Part shown: positions 1-9,201 of the stretch, one piece after another
Layout of the letters: every line of letters begins with the position of its first letter
Numbering within the stretch: position 1 is the stretch's first letter
DNA from: Clostridium sp.
Lineage (GTDB): Bacteria > Bacillota > Clostridia > Acetivibrionales > Acetivibrionaceae
DNA length: 47,123 nucleotides
Assembly (NCBI GenBank): GCA_012798835.1
Contig: JAAZML010000039.1
Location: forward strand, 1-47,123
Direction: 5' to 3'
Program-made: the position numbers and the translations under genes
The notes under the pieces: model-generated
What the model saw: the letters and a program-made list of their open reading frames with translations, nothing else
Databases searched by the model: none
What the model was told of the DNA's origin: nothing

Positions 1-1
1 A

Positions 2-211
2 AGACCCTTAAAAAAAGATAGTGATTTTGAAAAATACAAGGGTCAAATAGTTGAAATAAAGGTGTTTAACCCTATTAACGGGAAAAAAATATTTGTAGGA
101 AAGTTGCTGGGATATGACCCAAACACCATATTTATCGAAGACGATAACGGTGAAAGCAGCGGATTTGAACGTAGCGGGATTGCCCTGATAAAAAGACAGA
201 TACAATTTTAG
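2..211 (+). CDS. rimP: Ribosome maturation factor RimP, C-terminal part (5' end outside window)
   Basis: The reading frame is open from base 2 to a TAG at 209-211 and encodes about 69 residues. It begins RPLKK and contains the NPINGKK stretch and the closing Sm-like beta strands typical of the RimP C-terminal domain, where an RPL motif joins the two domains. RimP assists late maturation of the 30S ribosomal subunit in the cytoplasm. It is directly followed by nusA after 86 bases, the usual rimP-nusA order in Firmicutes. Only the C-terminal portion is visible, so nothing can be said about its start or promoter. The identification rests on motif and position together. Confidence 0.85.
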   Translation, partial: RPLKKDSDFEKYKGQIVEIKVFNPINGKKIFVGKLLGYDPNTIFIEDDNGESSGFERSGIALIKRQIQF

Positions 212-297
212 CTGTATCGGAAGAAGGTTATAGAATGTGCACTCCTAATTGGTATTGGATAATATATAACATAAAAACTAAATAAGGAGGATCTATA

Positions 298-1710
298 ATG
301 AGTGCGGATTTGATTCATGCGTTAGAGCAGTTGGAGAAGGATAAGGGTATCAACAAGGATATTATAATCGAGGCCATTGAGGCGGCTCTTATATCGGCAT
401 ATAAAAGAAGTTTTGGTTCAGCGCAAAATGTTAGGGTTTTTATTGATCAGGTAACCGGTGATTTTAAGGTTTTTGCATTAAAGAAAGTTACCAGTGAACC
501 CCAAGATGAATTGACAGAAATATCGATTGAGGAAGCTAAAAACGTAAACACAGAACTTGAAGAGGGTGATATGGCTGAAATAGAGGTCACGCCAAGACAA
601 TTTGGAAGGATAGCTGCTCAAACCGCCAAACAGGTGGTTGTACAAAGAATCAGGGAAGCGGAGAGAAATATTGTTTATGATGAGTTTGCTAATAAAGAAG
701 GGGAAATAGTTACGGGGATTGTCCAGAGGGCAGAAAGAAGAAATATGATCATCGATCTGGGTAAAACAGAGGCGGTGTTGCCCATGTCCGAACAAATACC
801 TGGTGAGGACTACAAATTTAACGATAGGATAAAAACCTATATAGTAGAAGTCAAAAAAACTACAAAGGGACCCCAAATTATGGTTTCTAGGACGCATCCC
901 GGGATTGTAAAAAGACTTTTTGAGCTTGAGGTTCCCGAGATATATGAGGGAATTGTTGAGATAAAGAATATATCAAGAGAACCTGGATCCAGAACAAAAA
1001 TTGCAGTCTACTCAAGAGAGGATAATGTGGATCCTGTTGGGGCATGTGTTGGGCAAAAAGGTATAAGGGTACAAGCCATTGTTGATGAGCTCCGGGGCGA
1101 AAAAATTGATATAATAAAGTGGAGTAGCAATGCCGAGGAATATATCTCCAGCAGCTTGAGCCCTGCAAAGGTTGTACGGGTAGATACGGATGAGGAAGAA
1201 AAAAGTGCAACGGTCACGGTACCAGATTTTCAATTATCCTTAGCAATAGGTAAGGAAGGGCAAAATGCAAGGCTTGCAGCAAAACTAACGGGGTGGAAGA
1301 TAGATATAAAAAGCGAATCCCAGTTTAGAGCCACGATAGAGCAACAGTTTTTAAATTTTAATGATAGCTACGATCCGGTAAAAAATGAAACCAGAAATAG
1401 CATTAATGAAAACCTTGATAGCAAGGATGTATTAGAGGGGCTGTTTTTTGATCAGGTGAGTGAGGAAGCCCATGGGGAAGAGTCATATAAAGAGCAACCA
1501 TCACAGATAATAGATGAAGAGATCGAGGAGATCGAGGAGTTGCATGGAGAACGGGCATCGCAAGTATTGGATGAAGGGGCCGAGGAGATAGAGGAGCTGC
1601 ATGGGGAACAGGCACCTAAAATATCAGATGAAATGGCCGAAGAAATAGAAGAATTGCACGATGAACAGCCATCGCAGGAATCAAAAGATGTACCCGAGGA
1701 AGATTCTTAA
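298..1710 (+). CDS. nusA: Transcription elongation/termination factor NusA with a repetitive acidic tail
   Basis: 470 residues, start ATG with an AAGGAGG ribosome site at 283-289. The N-terminal RNA-polymerase-binding domain (about 1-125) starts with the family-typical block around LEQLEKDKGI. An S1 domain (about 135-200) and two KH domains (to about 345) follow, the KH core including VGQKGIRVQAI and IGKEGQNARLAA. NusA binds RNA polymerase and modulates pausing, termination and antitermination. The protein normally ends near residue 350-370 in Firmicutes; here an acidic tail of about 120 residues is added. It includes four 19-residue repeats with a core like EEIEELHGE (bases 1468-1695). The repeat copies are not identical, so the tail looks old enough to have diverged. 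The next genes form the usual nusA-infB operon. Confidence 0.97.
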   Translation: MSADLIHALEQLEKDKGINKDIIIEAIEAALISAYKRSFGSAQNVRVFIDQVTGDFKVFALKKVTSEPQDELTEISIEEAKNVNTELEEGDMAEIEVTPRQFGRIAAQTAKQVVVQRIREAERNIVYDEFANKEGEIVTGIVQRAERRNMIIDLGKTEAVLPMSEQIPGEDYKFNDRIKTYIVEVKKTTKGPQIMVSRTHPGIVKRLFELEVPEIYEGIVEIKNISREPGSRTKIAVYSREDNVDPVGACVGQKGIRVQAIVDELRGEKIDIIKWSSNAEEYISSSLSPAKVVRVDTDEEEKSATVTVPDFQLSLAIGKEGQNARLAAKLTGWKIDIKSESQFRATIEQQFLNFNDSYDPVKNETRNSINENLDSKDVLEGLFFDQVSEEAHGEESYKEQPSQIIDEEIEEIEELHGERASQVLDEGAEEIEELHGEQAPKISDEMAEEIEELHDEQPSQESKDVPEEDS

Positions 1711-1833
1711 AAATTTAACGAAATTGTTGTAGCCTTCAGTAAATACATTCCGGCTAGATTATTATGTAAGGTTATGCGGTGACATAAGACAAAAATAAGT
1801 TTTGTAGTGGATGTTTTAAGGAAGTGATAATCA

Positions 1834-2106
1834 GTGAAAAAAAGAAAGATCCCAATGAGAATATGCTTAGGATGTCGTGAGGCAAAACCTAAGAAACAAC
1901 TGATTCGGGTGGTTAAGAATAAGGAAAATGAAATATCTATCGATCTTACGGGCAAAAAATCGGGTCGGGGGGCATATATTTGCAAAGATATTTCTTGCTT
2001 TGAAAGGATTAAAAAGACTGGAGGATTAGAAAGAGCATTTGAAACTCCTGTTTGTAAAAAAATATATGAGCAATTAGGAAAAGAGTTGGAGGGATGTAAT
2101 GATTGA
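1834..2106 (+). CDS. rnpM: RNase P modulator RnpM (YlxR family)
   Basis: 90 residues, GTG start preceded by AAGGAAGTGA. The protein shows the YlxR signature near the N terminus (PMRICLGCREAKPKKQLIRV) and the GRGAYIC motif in the middle, the two conserved blocks of the DUF448 fold. In Bacillus subtilis this protein binds RNase P RNA and modulates its activity; older work described it as a nucleic-acid-binding protein. It lies between nusA and the L7Ae-type gene, the standard location. Its stop codon overlaps the start of the next gene by 8 bases, indicating translational coupling. Family assignment is firm; the precise role in this organism is inferred. Confidence 0.92.
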   Translation: MKKRKIPMRICLGCREAKPKKQLIRVVKNKENEISIDLTGKKSGRGAYICKDISCFERIKKTGGLERAFETPVCKKIYEQLGKELEGCND

Positions 2107-2467
2107 GAAAATATACTCTTTTCTGGGCTTAGCTAGAAAGGCAAATAAGCTAATCTCAGGGGATGAAGTATGTGAAAGAGCACTAAAGGCAGGGAAGGTA
2201 GATTTGCTAATTGTGGCAGAAGACGCATCATTAAATACCAGAAAAAAGTTTATGGATGCATGTAATTATAACAACATAAAATTCAAGATATTTGGAAAAA
2301 AGGGACTGTTAGGTAAATCTATTGGTAAGGAATTAAGGTCTGTAATAGCAATACAGGAAAAAGAATTTTCAAGAAACATAATACAAATGATTGATCGTGC
2401 AAATACTGGATACGGGGGTGAATTTATTGGCGAAAAAGAGAGTATATCAGTTGGCAAAGGAACTTAA
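2099..2467 (+). CDS. L7Ae/L30e family RNA-binding protein (YlxQ-type)
   Basis: 122 residues. The N-terminal [15 protein letters not shown] block and the following helix-strand pattern ([13 protein letters not shown]) match the YlxQ branch of the L7Ae/L30e ribosomal-protein family, which binds kink-turn RNA. The typical YlxQ protein is about 100 residues, so the last 20 or so residues are an extension. These lie over the start of infB, which is read in another frame from 2427, so the genes overlap by about 41 bases. The start ATG at 2099 overlaps rnpM. The gene is part of the nusA-rnpM-ylxQ-infB operon. The biological role of this family in bacteria is not well defined. Confidence 0.88.
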   Translation: MIEKIYSFLGLARKANKLISGDEVCERALKAGKVDLLIVAEDASLNTRKKFMDACNYNNIKFKIFGKKGLLGKSIGKELRSVIAIQEKEFSRNIIQMIDRANTGYGGEFIGEKESISVGKGT

Positions 2468-5450
2468 TACAACAAGCAAAAGGTTAATTGAGAAATTAGC
2501 TGAAATTAAAATTGAAGTAAAAAATCACATGAGCCTTATTGAGGGGGAGCAATTAGAGGCTTTATATGATCATATAGGCGTTATACGACATAGCGAAGAT
2601 AAATCCGGTGTGGCAGACAAGAAGGATTCTACAGAACAAAAGGTAATTCACCATAAGCCTGAGGCAAGAAAGAATTCTAAAAAGGCTCCGAGGATTATAA
2701 GAACAACGGAAATTTATCTTGATTCGCAGGAATCGAACAACGAGGGGGGGACTAATACTGATAGAAACCCTAAAAAAGGTGACAGAAAAAGAAGAAGTGA
2801 TTTTGTTAAGGTGGCCACCTCTACATCTGGGCTCCGCCCCGGATTTGTCAGAGAAAGCAAACCTGATTTTGGCGAACGAATTAAAAACGAAAAAAAAGAG
2901 ATCAAGAAAAAAGATATAGCAAAGTTACCTGCTAACAGGGATATTAAAAATCAAAGTACTGATAAGGCACCAAAAAGTGAGGAAAAGAATATCGCAGAAG
3001 GTGCTAAAATTGCAGGTGTTTCCCCTAAAGGACCAGAAAGTTCAAAACAGACTGCCAGCAGTAAAACCGATATTCCAGCGACAGAAAAAAAAGCTTTGAC
3101 CGCTTCCAGTCAGACAAACAACGAAAAAGCAGGGAAAAGTAGTATTCCCCCTGCTCCGAAAAAAGATCTTATTAGCAAAGACAACAAAAGAGTAAGTACC
3201 GGTAATTTGCCAGGTGGAAGTGGTAAAAAGAATCTTGACAATAAAGGCAGGGCGCCCAAAAGGGATTTTTCCCGCACTAAAACCGATATTCCAGTCAGTA
3301 AAATGGGAACTGCAGCAAGTACTGGTCAGAGACAAGGCAATAGGAGCCCACATAGCAAACATCTGGAAATACCTAAAGCTGAGCTCACCCCTTCCCAGAA
3401 AGATGAACTTAATTCACAACGTATTGAAAGGGAAAAACGTGAGATGACAAAGGATACCCAAAGGGATTCTAGGAGAGGTCAGAGAAAGGATAATTCAAAA
3501 CCCGGTGGAAACATGGGGAAAAACAAAGAAAATAAAACTATGAGGAATGTCCTAACTTCAAAAAAGCCTGTCACGGGGGCACAATCAAATGATTTTGGAC
3601 TAGATGGAAGATTAACCGATGGCGGGAAAAAGAAAAGAAGGCCTAGAAGGAAAAGAGAAGATAAAAGGGTGGAAAAATATATACCGCCTAAGGCTGTGCT
3701 AACATCAATTAAAATACCGGAGGTTCTTACCGTCAAAGAGCTTGCCGAATCGCTTAAAAAGACTGCAGCTGAGGTAATAAAAAAATTGATGGCTATGGGA
3801 ATAATGGCAACACTTAACCAGGAAGTCGATTTTGAGACAGCTGCAATAATATCCGATGAATTTGGGGTTAAGGCAGAAAAGGAAATTATTATAAATGAAG
3901 AAGATATTCTTTTTGATGATTCCGATGATATCAATGATCCCGAAGCAGTACAAAGACCACCAGTTGTGGTTGTTATGGGCCATGTGGATCATGGGAAAAC
4001 ATCTTTGTTGGATGCTATTAAAAAGTCTAATGTTACTAAGAGTGAGGCGGGGGGTATTACCCAGCATATAGGTGCGTATACTGTAAGTATAAATGATAGG
4101 AACATAACATTTCTTGATACTCCAGGGCATGAGGCTTTTACAGCCATGAGAGCAAGGGGAGCGCAGGTTACTGATGTTGCTATACTTGTTGTGGCTGCTG
4201 ACGATGGTGTGATGCCCCAAACTGTTGAGGCAATAAACCATGCAAAAGCCGCAAATGTTACAATTATAGTCGCTATTAACAAAATTGATAAACCAGGCGC
4301 AAATCCTGATAAGATCAAGCAGGCGCTTACGGAGCATGGACTTGTACCCGAAGAATGGGGAGGGGACTTGATATGTGTAGAGGTTTCCGCCAAGCAAAGG
4401 AGCAATATAGATCATTTATTGGAAATGGTGCTTTTGGTTGCTGATATGACGGAACTTAAGGCAAACCCCAAAAAACAGGCTAAAGGTACTGTAATTGAGG
4501 CTAGACTTGATAGAGATAGAGGACCTACTGCTACACTGCTAGTTCAAAGGGGAACACTTAAAACTGGGGACTCAATTATAACCGGCACAACGGTTGGACG
4601 TATAAGAGCAATGATGGACGATAGAGGACGTAGAATAAAAACGGCCGGGCCTTCTACTCCGGTTGAGATACTTGGTTTGCCCGAAGTACCGGAGGCTGGG
4701 GAGATATTTCATGCAATAACCGACGAGAGGGTTGCAAAGCACCTTGTTGAGAAAAGAAGATTCCAACAGAGAGAGAAACATTTAAACACTAATACCAGGG
4801 TATCCTTAGAGGATCTATTTAATCAGATAAAAGAAGGAAAAGTCAAAGAATTAAACATCATTGTCAAGGCAGATGTTCAGGGCTCTGTTGAAGCTGTTAA
4901 ACAATCCCTTGAAAAGCTTAGTAATGAAGAGGTAAGGGTGAATATTATTCACGGAGCGGTTGGTGCAGTAACTGAATCTGATGTGACACTAGCGCTGGTT
5001 TCTAATGCCATTATAATTGGTTTTAACGTTAGGCCTGCTGCTAATGTGACGGATGTAGCAAAGGAATCGGGTGTTGATTTAAGGCTATATAGGATTATAT
5101 ATGATGCGATTGAAGATATACAATCTGCTATGAAGGGTATGCTAGATCCCACATACAAAGAGGTCGTGTTAGGCCATGTGGAAATAAGACAAATATTTAA
5201 AGCTTCCGGCATAGGTACTATTGGCGGGGGGTACGTTACCGATGGCAAGATTATTAGAAGTTCTGATATTAGGCTGATACGGGATGGTATTGTTGTGTAT
5301 GAGGGAAATCTTGCATCGCTAAAAAGATTTAAGGACGATGTTAGGGAAGTTTTGCAGGGATTTGAATGCGGCCTATCTATAGAGAAGTTCAACGACATAA
5401 AAGAGGGGGATGTCGTAGAATCATATTCTATGGAAGAGGTAAGAGAATAA
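2427..5450 (+). CDS. infB: Translation initiation factor IF-2
   Basis: 1007 residues from a TTG start at 2427, chosen because GGGGGTGA lies 6 bases upstream and the protein then begins [13 protein letters not shown], as in other Firmicutes. A GTG at 2418 is an alternative. The first 50 residues are the IF2-N helical domain. A very long Lys/Arg/Ser/Pro-rich linker covers about residues 55-420, followed by a second IF2-N-like domain ([20 protein letters not shown]). The GTPase domain has GHVDHGKT near residue 518, then DTPGHEAF and NKID. C-terminal domains bind fMet-tRNA. IF-2 places initiator tRNA on the 30S subunit. The linker makes the protein about 300 residues longer than in B. subtilis; the region is poorly conserved in general. 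Confidence 0.97.
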   Translation: MAKKRVYQLAKELNTTSKRLIEKLAEIKIEVKNHMSLIEGEQLEALYDHIGVIRHSEDKSGVADKKDSTEQKVIHHKPEARKNSKKAPRIIRTTEIYLDSQESNNEGGTNTDRNPKKGDRKRRSDFVKVATSTSGLRPGFVRESKPDFGERIKNEKKEIKKKDIAKLPANRDIKNQSTDKAPKSEEKNIAEGAKIAGVSPKGPESSKQTASSKTDIPATEKKALTASSQTNNEKAGKSSIPPAPKKDLISKDNKRVSTGNLPGGSGKKNLDNKGRAPKRDFSRTKTDIPVSKMGTAASTGQRQGNRSPHSKHLEIPKAELTPSQKDELNSQRIEREKREMTKDTQRDSRRGQRKDNSKPGGNMGKNKENKTMRNVLTSKKPVTGAQSNDFGLDGRLTDGGKKKRRPRRKREDKRVEKYIPPKAVLTSIKIPEVLTVKELAESLKKTAAEVIKKLMAMGIMATLNQEVDFETAAIISDEFGVKAEKEIIINEEDILFDDSDDINDPEAVQRPPVVVVMGHVDHGKTSLLDAIKKSNVTKSEAGGITQHIGAYTVSINDRNITFLDTPGHEAFTAMRARGAQVTDVAILVVAADDGVMPQTVEAINHAKAANVTIIVAINKIDKPGANPDKIKQALTEHGLVPEEWGGDLICVEVSAKQRSNIDHLLEMVLLVADMTELKANPKKQAKGTVIEARLDRDRGPTATLLVQRGTLKTGDSIITGTTVGRIRAMMDDRGRRIKTAGPSTPVEILGLPEVPEAGEIFHAITDERVAKHLVEKRRFQQREKHLNTNTRVSLEDLFNQIKEGKVKELNIIVKADVQGSVEAVKQSLEKLSNEEVRVNIIHGAVGAVTESDVTLALVSNAIIIGFNVRPAANVTDVAKESGVDLRLYRIIYDAIEDIQSAMKGMLDPTYKEVVLGHVEIRQIFKASGIGTIGGGYVTDGKIIRSSDIRLIRDGIVVYEGNLASLKRFKDDVREVLQGFECGLSIEKFNDIKEGDVVESYSMEEVRE

Positions 5451-5626
5451 CCTTTTACCATACTAAATCTAGTTTCCACTAGGGCTAATTGCAGGCCCAT
5501 ATTAGTATTTATAGGCACCAAATTGTATGGTATTATATTTAGGGCTGGATACATTTATATATTGGGGTACAAAATAATAAAGTTAGGGTTTTGCAAATAG
5601 CATAATTCATAGGGAGGGTGTGTATC

Positions 5627-5974
5627 ATGGATAGACTAGCACGTATATCTGGGGAAATAAAAAAAGAGATTAGCAATATCATACAAAATGATCTTAAGGA
5701 TCCTAGGCTCTCGCAGCTAATAAGTGTAACGGATGTTAATGTAACAAAGGATTTGCGTTATGCCAAGGTTCGTATAAGCGTTATGGGAAGCGAAGAAGAT
5801 AAAAATAATTCTATAGAGGGGCTAAAAAGTGCCGCTGGATTTATTAGGCGTGAGATTGGTCACAGGGTACAACTAAGGCATACACCGGAGATCCAATTTG
5901 AGCTTGATAATTCAATTGAAAGAGGAGCTTATATAACCAAGCTAATTAATGATACAGTAAACCAAGATAAATAA
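5627..5974 (+). CDS. rbfA: 30S ribosome-binding factor A
   Basis: 115 residues. The ATG at 5627 is preferred over an upstream in-frame GTG because AGGGAGGG at 5611-5618 sits 8 bases before it and the protein then begins MDRLARISGEIKKEIS, like other RbfA proteins. The KH-type fold is recognisable from the DPRL...VTDVNVTKDLRYAKV block and the C-terminal ELDNSIERGAYI. RbfA binds the 30S subunit near the 5' end of 16S rRNA and is needed for late maturation and cold adaptation. It follows infB after 176 bases with no gene between, and precedes nrnA, as in many Clostridia. Confidence 0.95.
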   Translation: MDRLARISGEIKKEISNIIQNDLKDPRLSQLISVTDVNVTKDLRYAKVRISVMGSEEDKNNSIEGLKSAAGFIRREIGHRVQLRHTPEIQFELDNSIERGAYITKLINDTVNQDK

Positions 5975-6040
5975 GAAAGCCTTAGGATGGTATACATGAA
6001 AATGAAATATAAAAACTAAAGAATTTATCGAGGGCAGAGA

Positions 6041-6997
6041 ATGATAGAAAATGAAATTATTTCTTTGATACAGGATACAGAGAGAATCGCTATTTTGCCG
6101 CATGTTTCGGCGGATGGAGATGCACTAGGTTCAAGCCTTGCAATGGCGATGGCACTAAAGGAATTAAATAAGCTTCCTGTGGTTTATGCCGAGGAAGAGA
6201 TCCCACATACTTACAGCTTCCTGCCGGGAAAGGAATTTTTTAAGGTATACGGGGGAAACCCTTATAAATATGATTTGGTATTAGCAGTGGATACGGGTGA
6301 TATAGAGCGTCTTGGGGAAAGATACCTAATTTTCAAAGATGCGAATAAAACGATAAATATAGATCATCACCCCACGAATACCGAATTTGCTCAGATAAAT
6401 TTAGTGGAATCGGGTTCGTCTGCTGCGGGTGAAATGGTATACAGCATCATCAAAAAAATGGGAGTAACCATTAATAAGGCTATTGCCACATGCCTCTATG
6501 TTGCAATAGCCACGGATACTGGCAGTTTTAGATATGGCAATACAACTTCAAATACCCACCGGATTATTGCAGATCTTATTGGCAAGGGAGTAGAAGTAGC
6601 ACAAATATCCCAGTTAATTTTTGACACCGTATCTCTACCAAAGGTAAGGCTTACAGGAATAGCAATTAGAGAGATGGAGATACATGGCGATGGAAAAATT
6701 GCTCTCATGCTCCTTACACGGGATATGCTAAAAGAGGTAGGAGCATCGGAGGAAGATTGCGATGGTTTGGTCAACTATGGAAGAAATGTGGAGGGTGTTG
6801 AGGTGGCTATAATGATAAGACAATACGCAGATGATGAATACAAAATTAACCTCAGATCAAATAAATACGTCGATGTCTCTAAAATTGCAAAAAAACATCT
6901 TGGTGGGGGGCATATAAGGGCTGCAGGCTGTATCGCGAGGGGAAATATAGAAAGAGTAAAAAGATTATTCATAGATGAAATAAAGGAAGTACTCTGA
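6041..6997 (+). CDS. nrnA: DHH/DHHA1 phosphoesterase NrnA (nano-RNase / pAp phosphatase)
   Basis: 318 residues. Motifs in order: HVSADGDALG (residues 21-30), the metal-binding aspartates of the DHH family; IDHHPTN near residue 108, the DHH motif itself; and GGGHIRAAGC (288-297) from the C-terminal DHHA1 substrate-binding domain. NrnA enzymes degrade 2-5 nt RNA from the end and also dephosphorylate 3'-phosphoadenosine 5'-phosphate. The length is normal for the family. It lies between rbfA and truB, and the stop codon is 2 bases before the truB start, so the two are coupled. Related DHH proteins include cyclic-dinucleotide phosphodiesterases, but those carry extra N-terminal membrane or sensor domains absent here. 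Confidence 0.92.
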   Translation: MIENEIISLIQDTERIAILPHVSADGDALGSSLAMAMALKELNKLPVVYAEEEIPHTYSFLPGKEFFKVYGGNPYKYDLVLAVDTGDIERLGERYLIFKDANKTINIDHHPTNTEFAQINLVESGSSAAGEMVYSIIKKMGVTINKAIATCLYVAIATDTGSFRYGNTTSNTHRIIADLIGKGVEVAQISQLIFDTVSLPKVRLTGIAIREMEIHGDGKIALMLLTRDMLKEVGASEEDCDGLVNYGRNVEGVEVAIMIRQYADDEYKINLRSNKYVDVSKIAKKHLGGGHIRAAGCIARGNIERVKRLFIDEIKEVL

Positions 6998-6999
6998 AA

Positions 7000-7890
7000 A
7001 TGAATGGAATTTTTAATGTTTTAAAGCCGCCGGGAATGACCTCCTTCGATGTGGTGGCATACCTTAGGGGAAAGCTAAAAATAAGAAAAATCGGCCACAC
7101 AGGTACATTGGATCCCGGGGCTGTAGGGGTGCTGCCGGTTTGTGTCGGGAAGGCTACAAAGGCTATTGAATATCTGATTGATAGGGATAAAGCCTACAGG
7201 GCGGAAATGGTTTTGGGTATATCAACTGATACACAAGATTCAATGGGGAAGGTGCTGAAAAGATCCGATAAAATACCCGCCCCGCAAAAAATAGCGGAAG
7301 CCATCAAAGAATTTGTTGGGGATTATAGCCAGATACCGCCAATGTATTCAGCAATTAAGGTGGGTGGGAAAAAGCTCTATGAGCTGGCTAGAAACGGCAT
7401 AGAAATTAAACGTGATCCTAGAGATGTTAAAATCCATTTCATAGATATATTAAATGTGGACGGAGAGAAGGTAATTTTTGATGTGGGTTGCTCCAAGGGG
7501 ACATACATCAGAACACTTTGTGCAGATATAGGTGAAAGATTAGGATGCGGTGGGCATATGTCTTTTCTTGTGAGGATGCAATCGGGTGAATTTGACATCA
7601 AGAATTCGTTAACCATTGAACAAATAAGCAGGGGAATCGAGGAGAATATTATATCCAACTATATGGTTGGAATTGATAGGGTATTTGAGGAATACAAAGG
7701 GATATCCCTTGATGAAGATAATACAAAAAAATTTTTAAACGGCGGTTTTGTACCCGTTAATGATCCAAGATTTATTTTATCGCAAAGAATCCGGGTATAT
7801 TCATACAATGGCGAATTCCTTGCTTTAGGGAATATAATCCAAAATAAAAAAAACGGGTTTCATCTCAAATCAGTAAAGCTCTTTATATAA
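7000..7890 (+). CDS. truB: tRNA pseudouridine-55 synthase
   Basis: 296 residues. The N terminus NVLKPPGMTSFDVV and the catalytic block HTGTLDPGAVGVLP (Asp at residue 38) identify TruB, which converts U55 in the T loop of most elongator tRNAs to pseudouridine. The later YSAIKVGGKKLYELAR and GTYIRTLCADIG segments are the other conserved TruB motifs. The start ATG lies 2 bases after the nrnA stop; GGAAG in the end of nrnA serves as ribosome site. The C-terminal region (about 240-296) is a short PUA-like extension. It is followed by ribF after 42 bases, the classical truB-ribF arrangement. Confidence 0.96.
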   Translation: MNGIFNVLKPPGMTSFDVVAYLRGKLKIRKIGHTGTLDPGAVGVLPVCVGKATKAIEYLIDRDKAYRAEMVLGISTDTQDSMGKVLKRSDKIPAPQKIAEAIKEFVGDYSQIPPMYSAIKVGGKKLYELARNGIEIKRDPRDVKIHFIDILNVDGEKVIFDVGCSKGTYIRTLCADIGERLGCGGHMSFLVRMQSGEFDIKNSLTIEQISRGIEENIISNYMVGIDRVFEEYKGISLDEDNTKKFLNGGFVPVNDPRFILSQRIRVYSYNGEFLALGNIIQNKKNGFHLKSVKLFI

Positions 7891-7932
7891 ATGCAGTAGC
7901 TTATAAAAATGATATAAATTAAAGGAATGCTT

Positions 7933-8859
7933 ATGAAGGTAGTATACGGAACAGATACATATATTGGTTTCAAAAGGCCAATGGGGGTAGGGCTGGGGAA
8001 TTTCGACGGCTTGCATATAGGTCATTTGGCTTTAATAAATACACTTACAACCGAATCCGATTTTAATTCTTTTGATTCGGTGTTGTATACGTTTAACAGG
8101 CATACCAAAAGTGTGGTCAACAAGAATTTGCATATCCCATTGCTTTTATCAAGAAACAAGAAAATTGATCTTTTAAGACGGACAAGTCTGGATTATCTTT
8201 ATTTTGAGGAATTTAACAATAAATTCTCGAAAATGTCTCCGGAACTGTTTGTTAAAGATATTTTAATAGATAAACTTAATATGAAGCTGGTGGTTGTGGG
8301 TTTCAATTACAAATTTGGGCATATGGGGCAAGGAGATGCCCGGTTACTACAAAACCTCGGGAGGAAACACGGTTTTAAGGTTATTATTATAGAGCCAGTA
8401 AAACAGGATAATATTGTAGTAAGCAGTACACTTATAAGGGAAAATGTTATAAAAGGCAATATGTCAAAAGTTTCCGAACTTTTAGGAAGATACCACTCAA
8501 TAACAGGAATTGTCCAAAGGGGCAGAAAAATAGGTAGGACAATCGGTTTTCCCACCGCAAATATTTACCCAGATGAGGGTATTATTTTGCCCGATAACGG
8601 TGTTTTTCTATCTAGGGTTGTGGTAGAAGGAGAAATGTATCATGGAGTTACTAACATAGGAATAAATCCTACTTTCGGGGGGCTCGACAACAGAACCGTT
8701 GAAACGCATATACTAAACTTTGGGGAACATTACATATATGGAAAAACGATTGAAGTCTTTTTAATAAAGAAAATAAGGGGAGAGAAGAGATTCGATGATG
8801 TAGGGAAGCTTGTTGAGCAAATTAGAAGGGATATAGATGATGCAAAGGAGTATATATAG
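7933..8859 (+). CDS. ribF: Bifunctional riboflavin kinase / FMN adenylyltransferase
   Basis: 308 residues from ATG 7933. An ATG two codons upstream directly abuts AAAGGA and is too close to be the start. The N-terminal half is the nucleotidyltransferase (GNFDGLHIGH at residues 22-31, later SSTLIREN), making FAD from FMN. The C-terminal half is the riboflavin kinase (GRTIGFPTANIYP, then NIGINPTFGG and ETHILNF), making FMN from riboflavin. The enzyme is cytoplasmic and supplies flavin cofactors. No FMN riboswitch is visible upstream, as expected for a gene read from the nusA/truB operon. The first motif matches the usual GxFDGxHxGH pattern. Confidence 0.96.
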   Translation: MKVVYGTDTYIGFKRPMGVGLGNFDGLHIGHLALINTLTTESDFNSFDSVLYTFNRHTKSVVNKNLHIPLLLSRNKKIDLLRRTSLDYLYFEEFNNKFSKMSPELFVKDILIDKLNMKLVVVGFNYKFGHMGQGDARLLQNLGRKHGFKVIIIEPVKQDNIVVSSTLIRENVIKGNMSKVSELLGRYHSITGIVQRGRKIGRTIGFPTANIYPDEGIILPDNGVFLSRVVVEGEMYHGVTNIGINPTFGGLDNRTVETHILNFGEHYIYGKTIEVFLIKKIRGEKRFDDVGKLVEQIRRDIDDAKEYI

Positions 8860-8862
8860 GGA

Positions 8863-8878
8863 GGGGGACGGAGCCCCC
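8863..8878. terminator. GC-rich hairpin between ribF and the convergent small gene
   Basis: GGGGG (8863-8867) and CCCCC (8874-8878) can pair around a 6-base loop, starting 3 bases after the ribF stop and 3 bases before the convergent gene's stop codon. There is no clear T run on either side, so this is at best a weak terminator shared by the two converging transcripts. Confidence 0.4.
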
Positions 8879-8881
8879 CGC

Positions 8882-9055
8882 CTAACGTAAACGTTTTTTA
8901 AGCATATATCCCCAAAACAAACCCTTAGTGAATACTAACGCAAGCATGCCCGCAGCAGCCATGGCGCTAAGGCTGAGTGTGCATTCATCTTTATTGGTTT
9001 CCAATTGTTTAATATGGGTCCTTGGATATTTTCTGGAATATCTAATATGGCTCAT
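8882..9055 (-). CDS. Small membrane protein of unknown function (57 aa)
   Basis: I do not recognise this protein. The ORF extends further upstream, but the ATG at 9055 is preferred because a perfect GGAGGGA ribosome site (complement of 9061-9067) lies 5 bases before it. The predicted product has a basic, Arg/Lys/His/Tyr-rich N terminus (MSHIRYSRKYPRTHIKQLE), a short polar stretch, then one hydrophobic segment at about residues 29-52 (beginning LSAMAAAGMLALV) and a basic end KKRLR. This suggests a single membrane span. It is convergent with ribF and divergent from the M16 gene that starts at 9202. The strong ribosome site and membrane-protein composition argue that it is a real gene. Confidence 0.55.
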   Translation of the reverse strand: MSHIRYSRKYPRTHIKQLETNKDECTLSLSAMAAAGMLALVFTKGLFWGYMLKKRLR

Positions 9056-9201
9056 TTGGATCCCTCCGTAGTGTATTATTTTCAATATGCTAAGATTTTA
9101 TTTATTTTATGATACAAATTATCCTTTGCCAATTACTGAATAAAGCCGGGGTTTTTCATTATACTATAACTAATAACATACATATAGGGAGGAATGTTTA
9201 T

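Noticed and set aside
3705-4415. 236-aa open frame on the minus strand
   Set aside because: Lies fully inside infB, has low-complexity membrane-like composition from the reverse of coding sequence, and no ribosome site.
4949-5554. 201-aa open frame on the minus strand
   Set aside because: Mostly antisense to the infB C-terminal domains; Ser/Thr-rich shadow of coding sequence with no matching family.
7891-7932. FMN riboswitch before ribF
   Set aside because: Only 42 bases separate truB and ribF, too short for the element.
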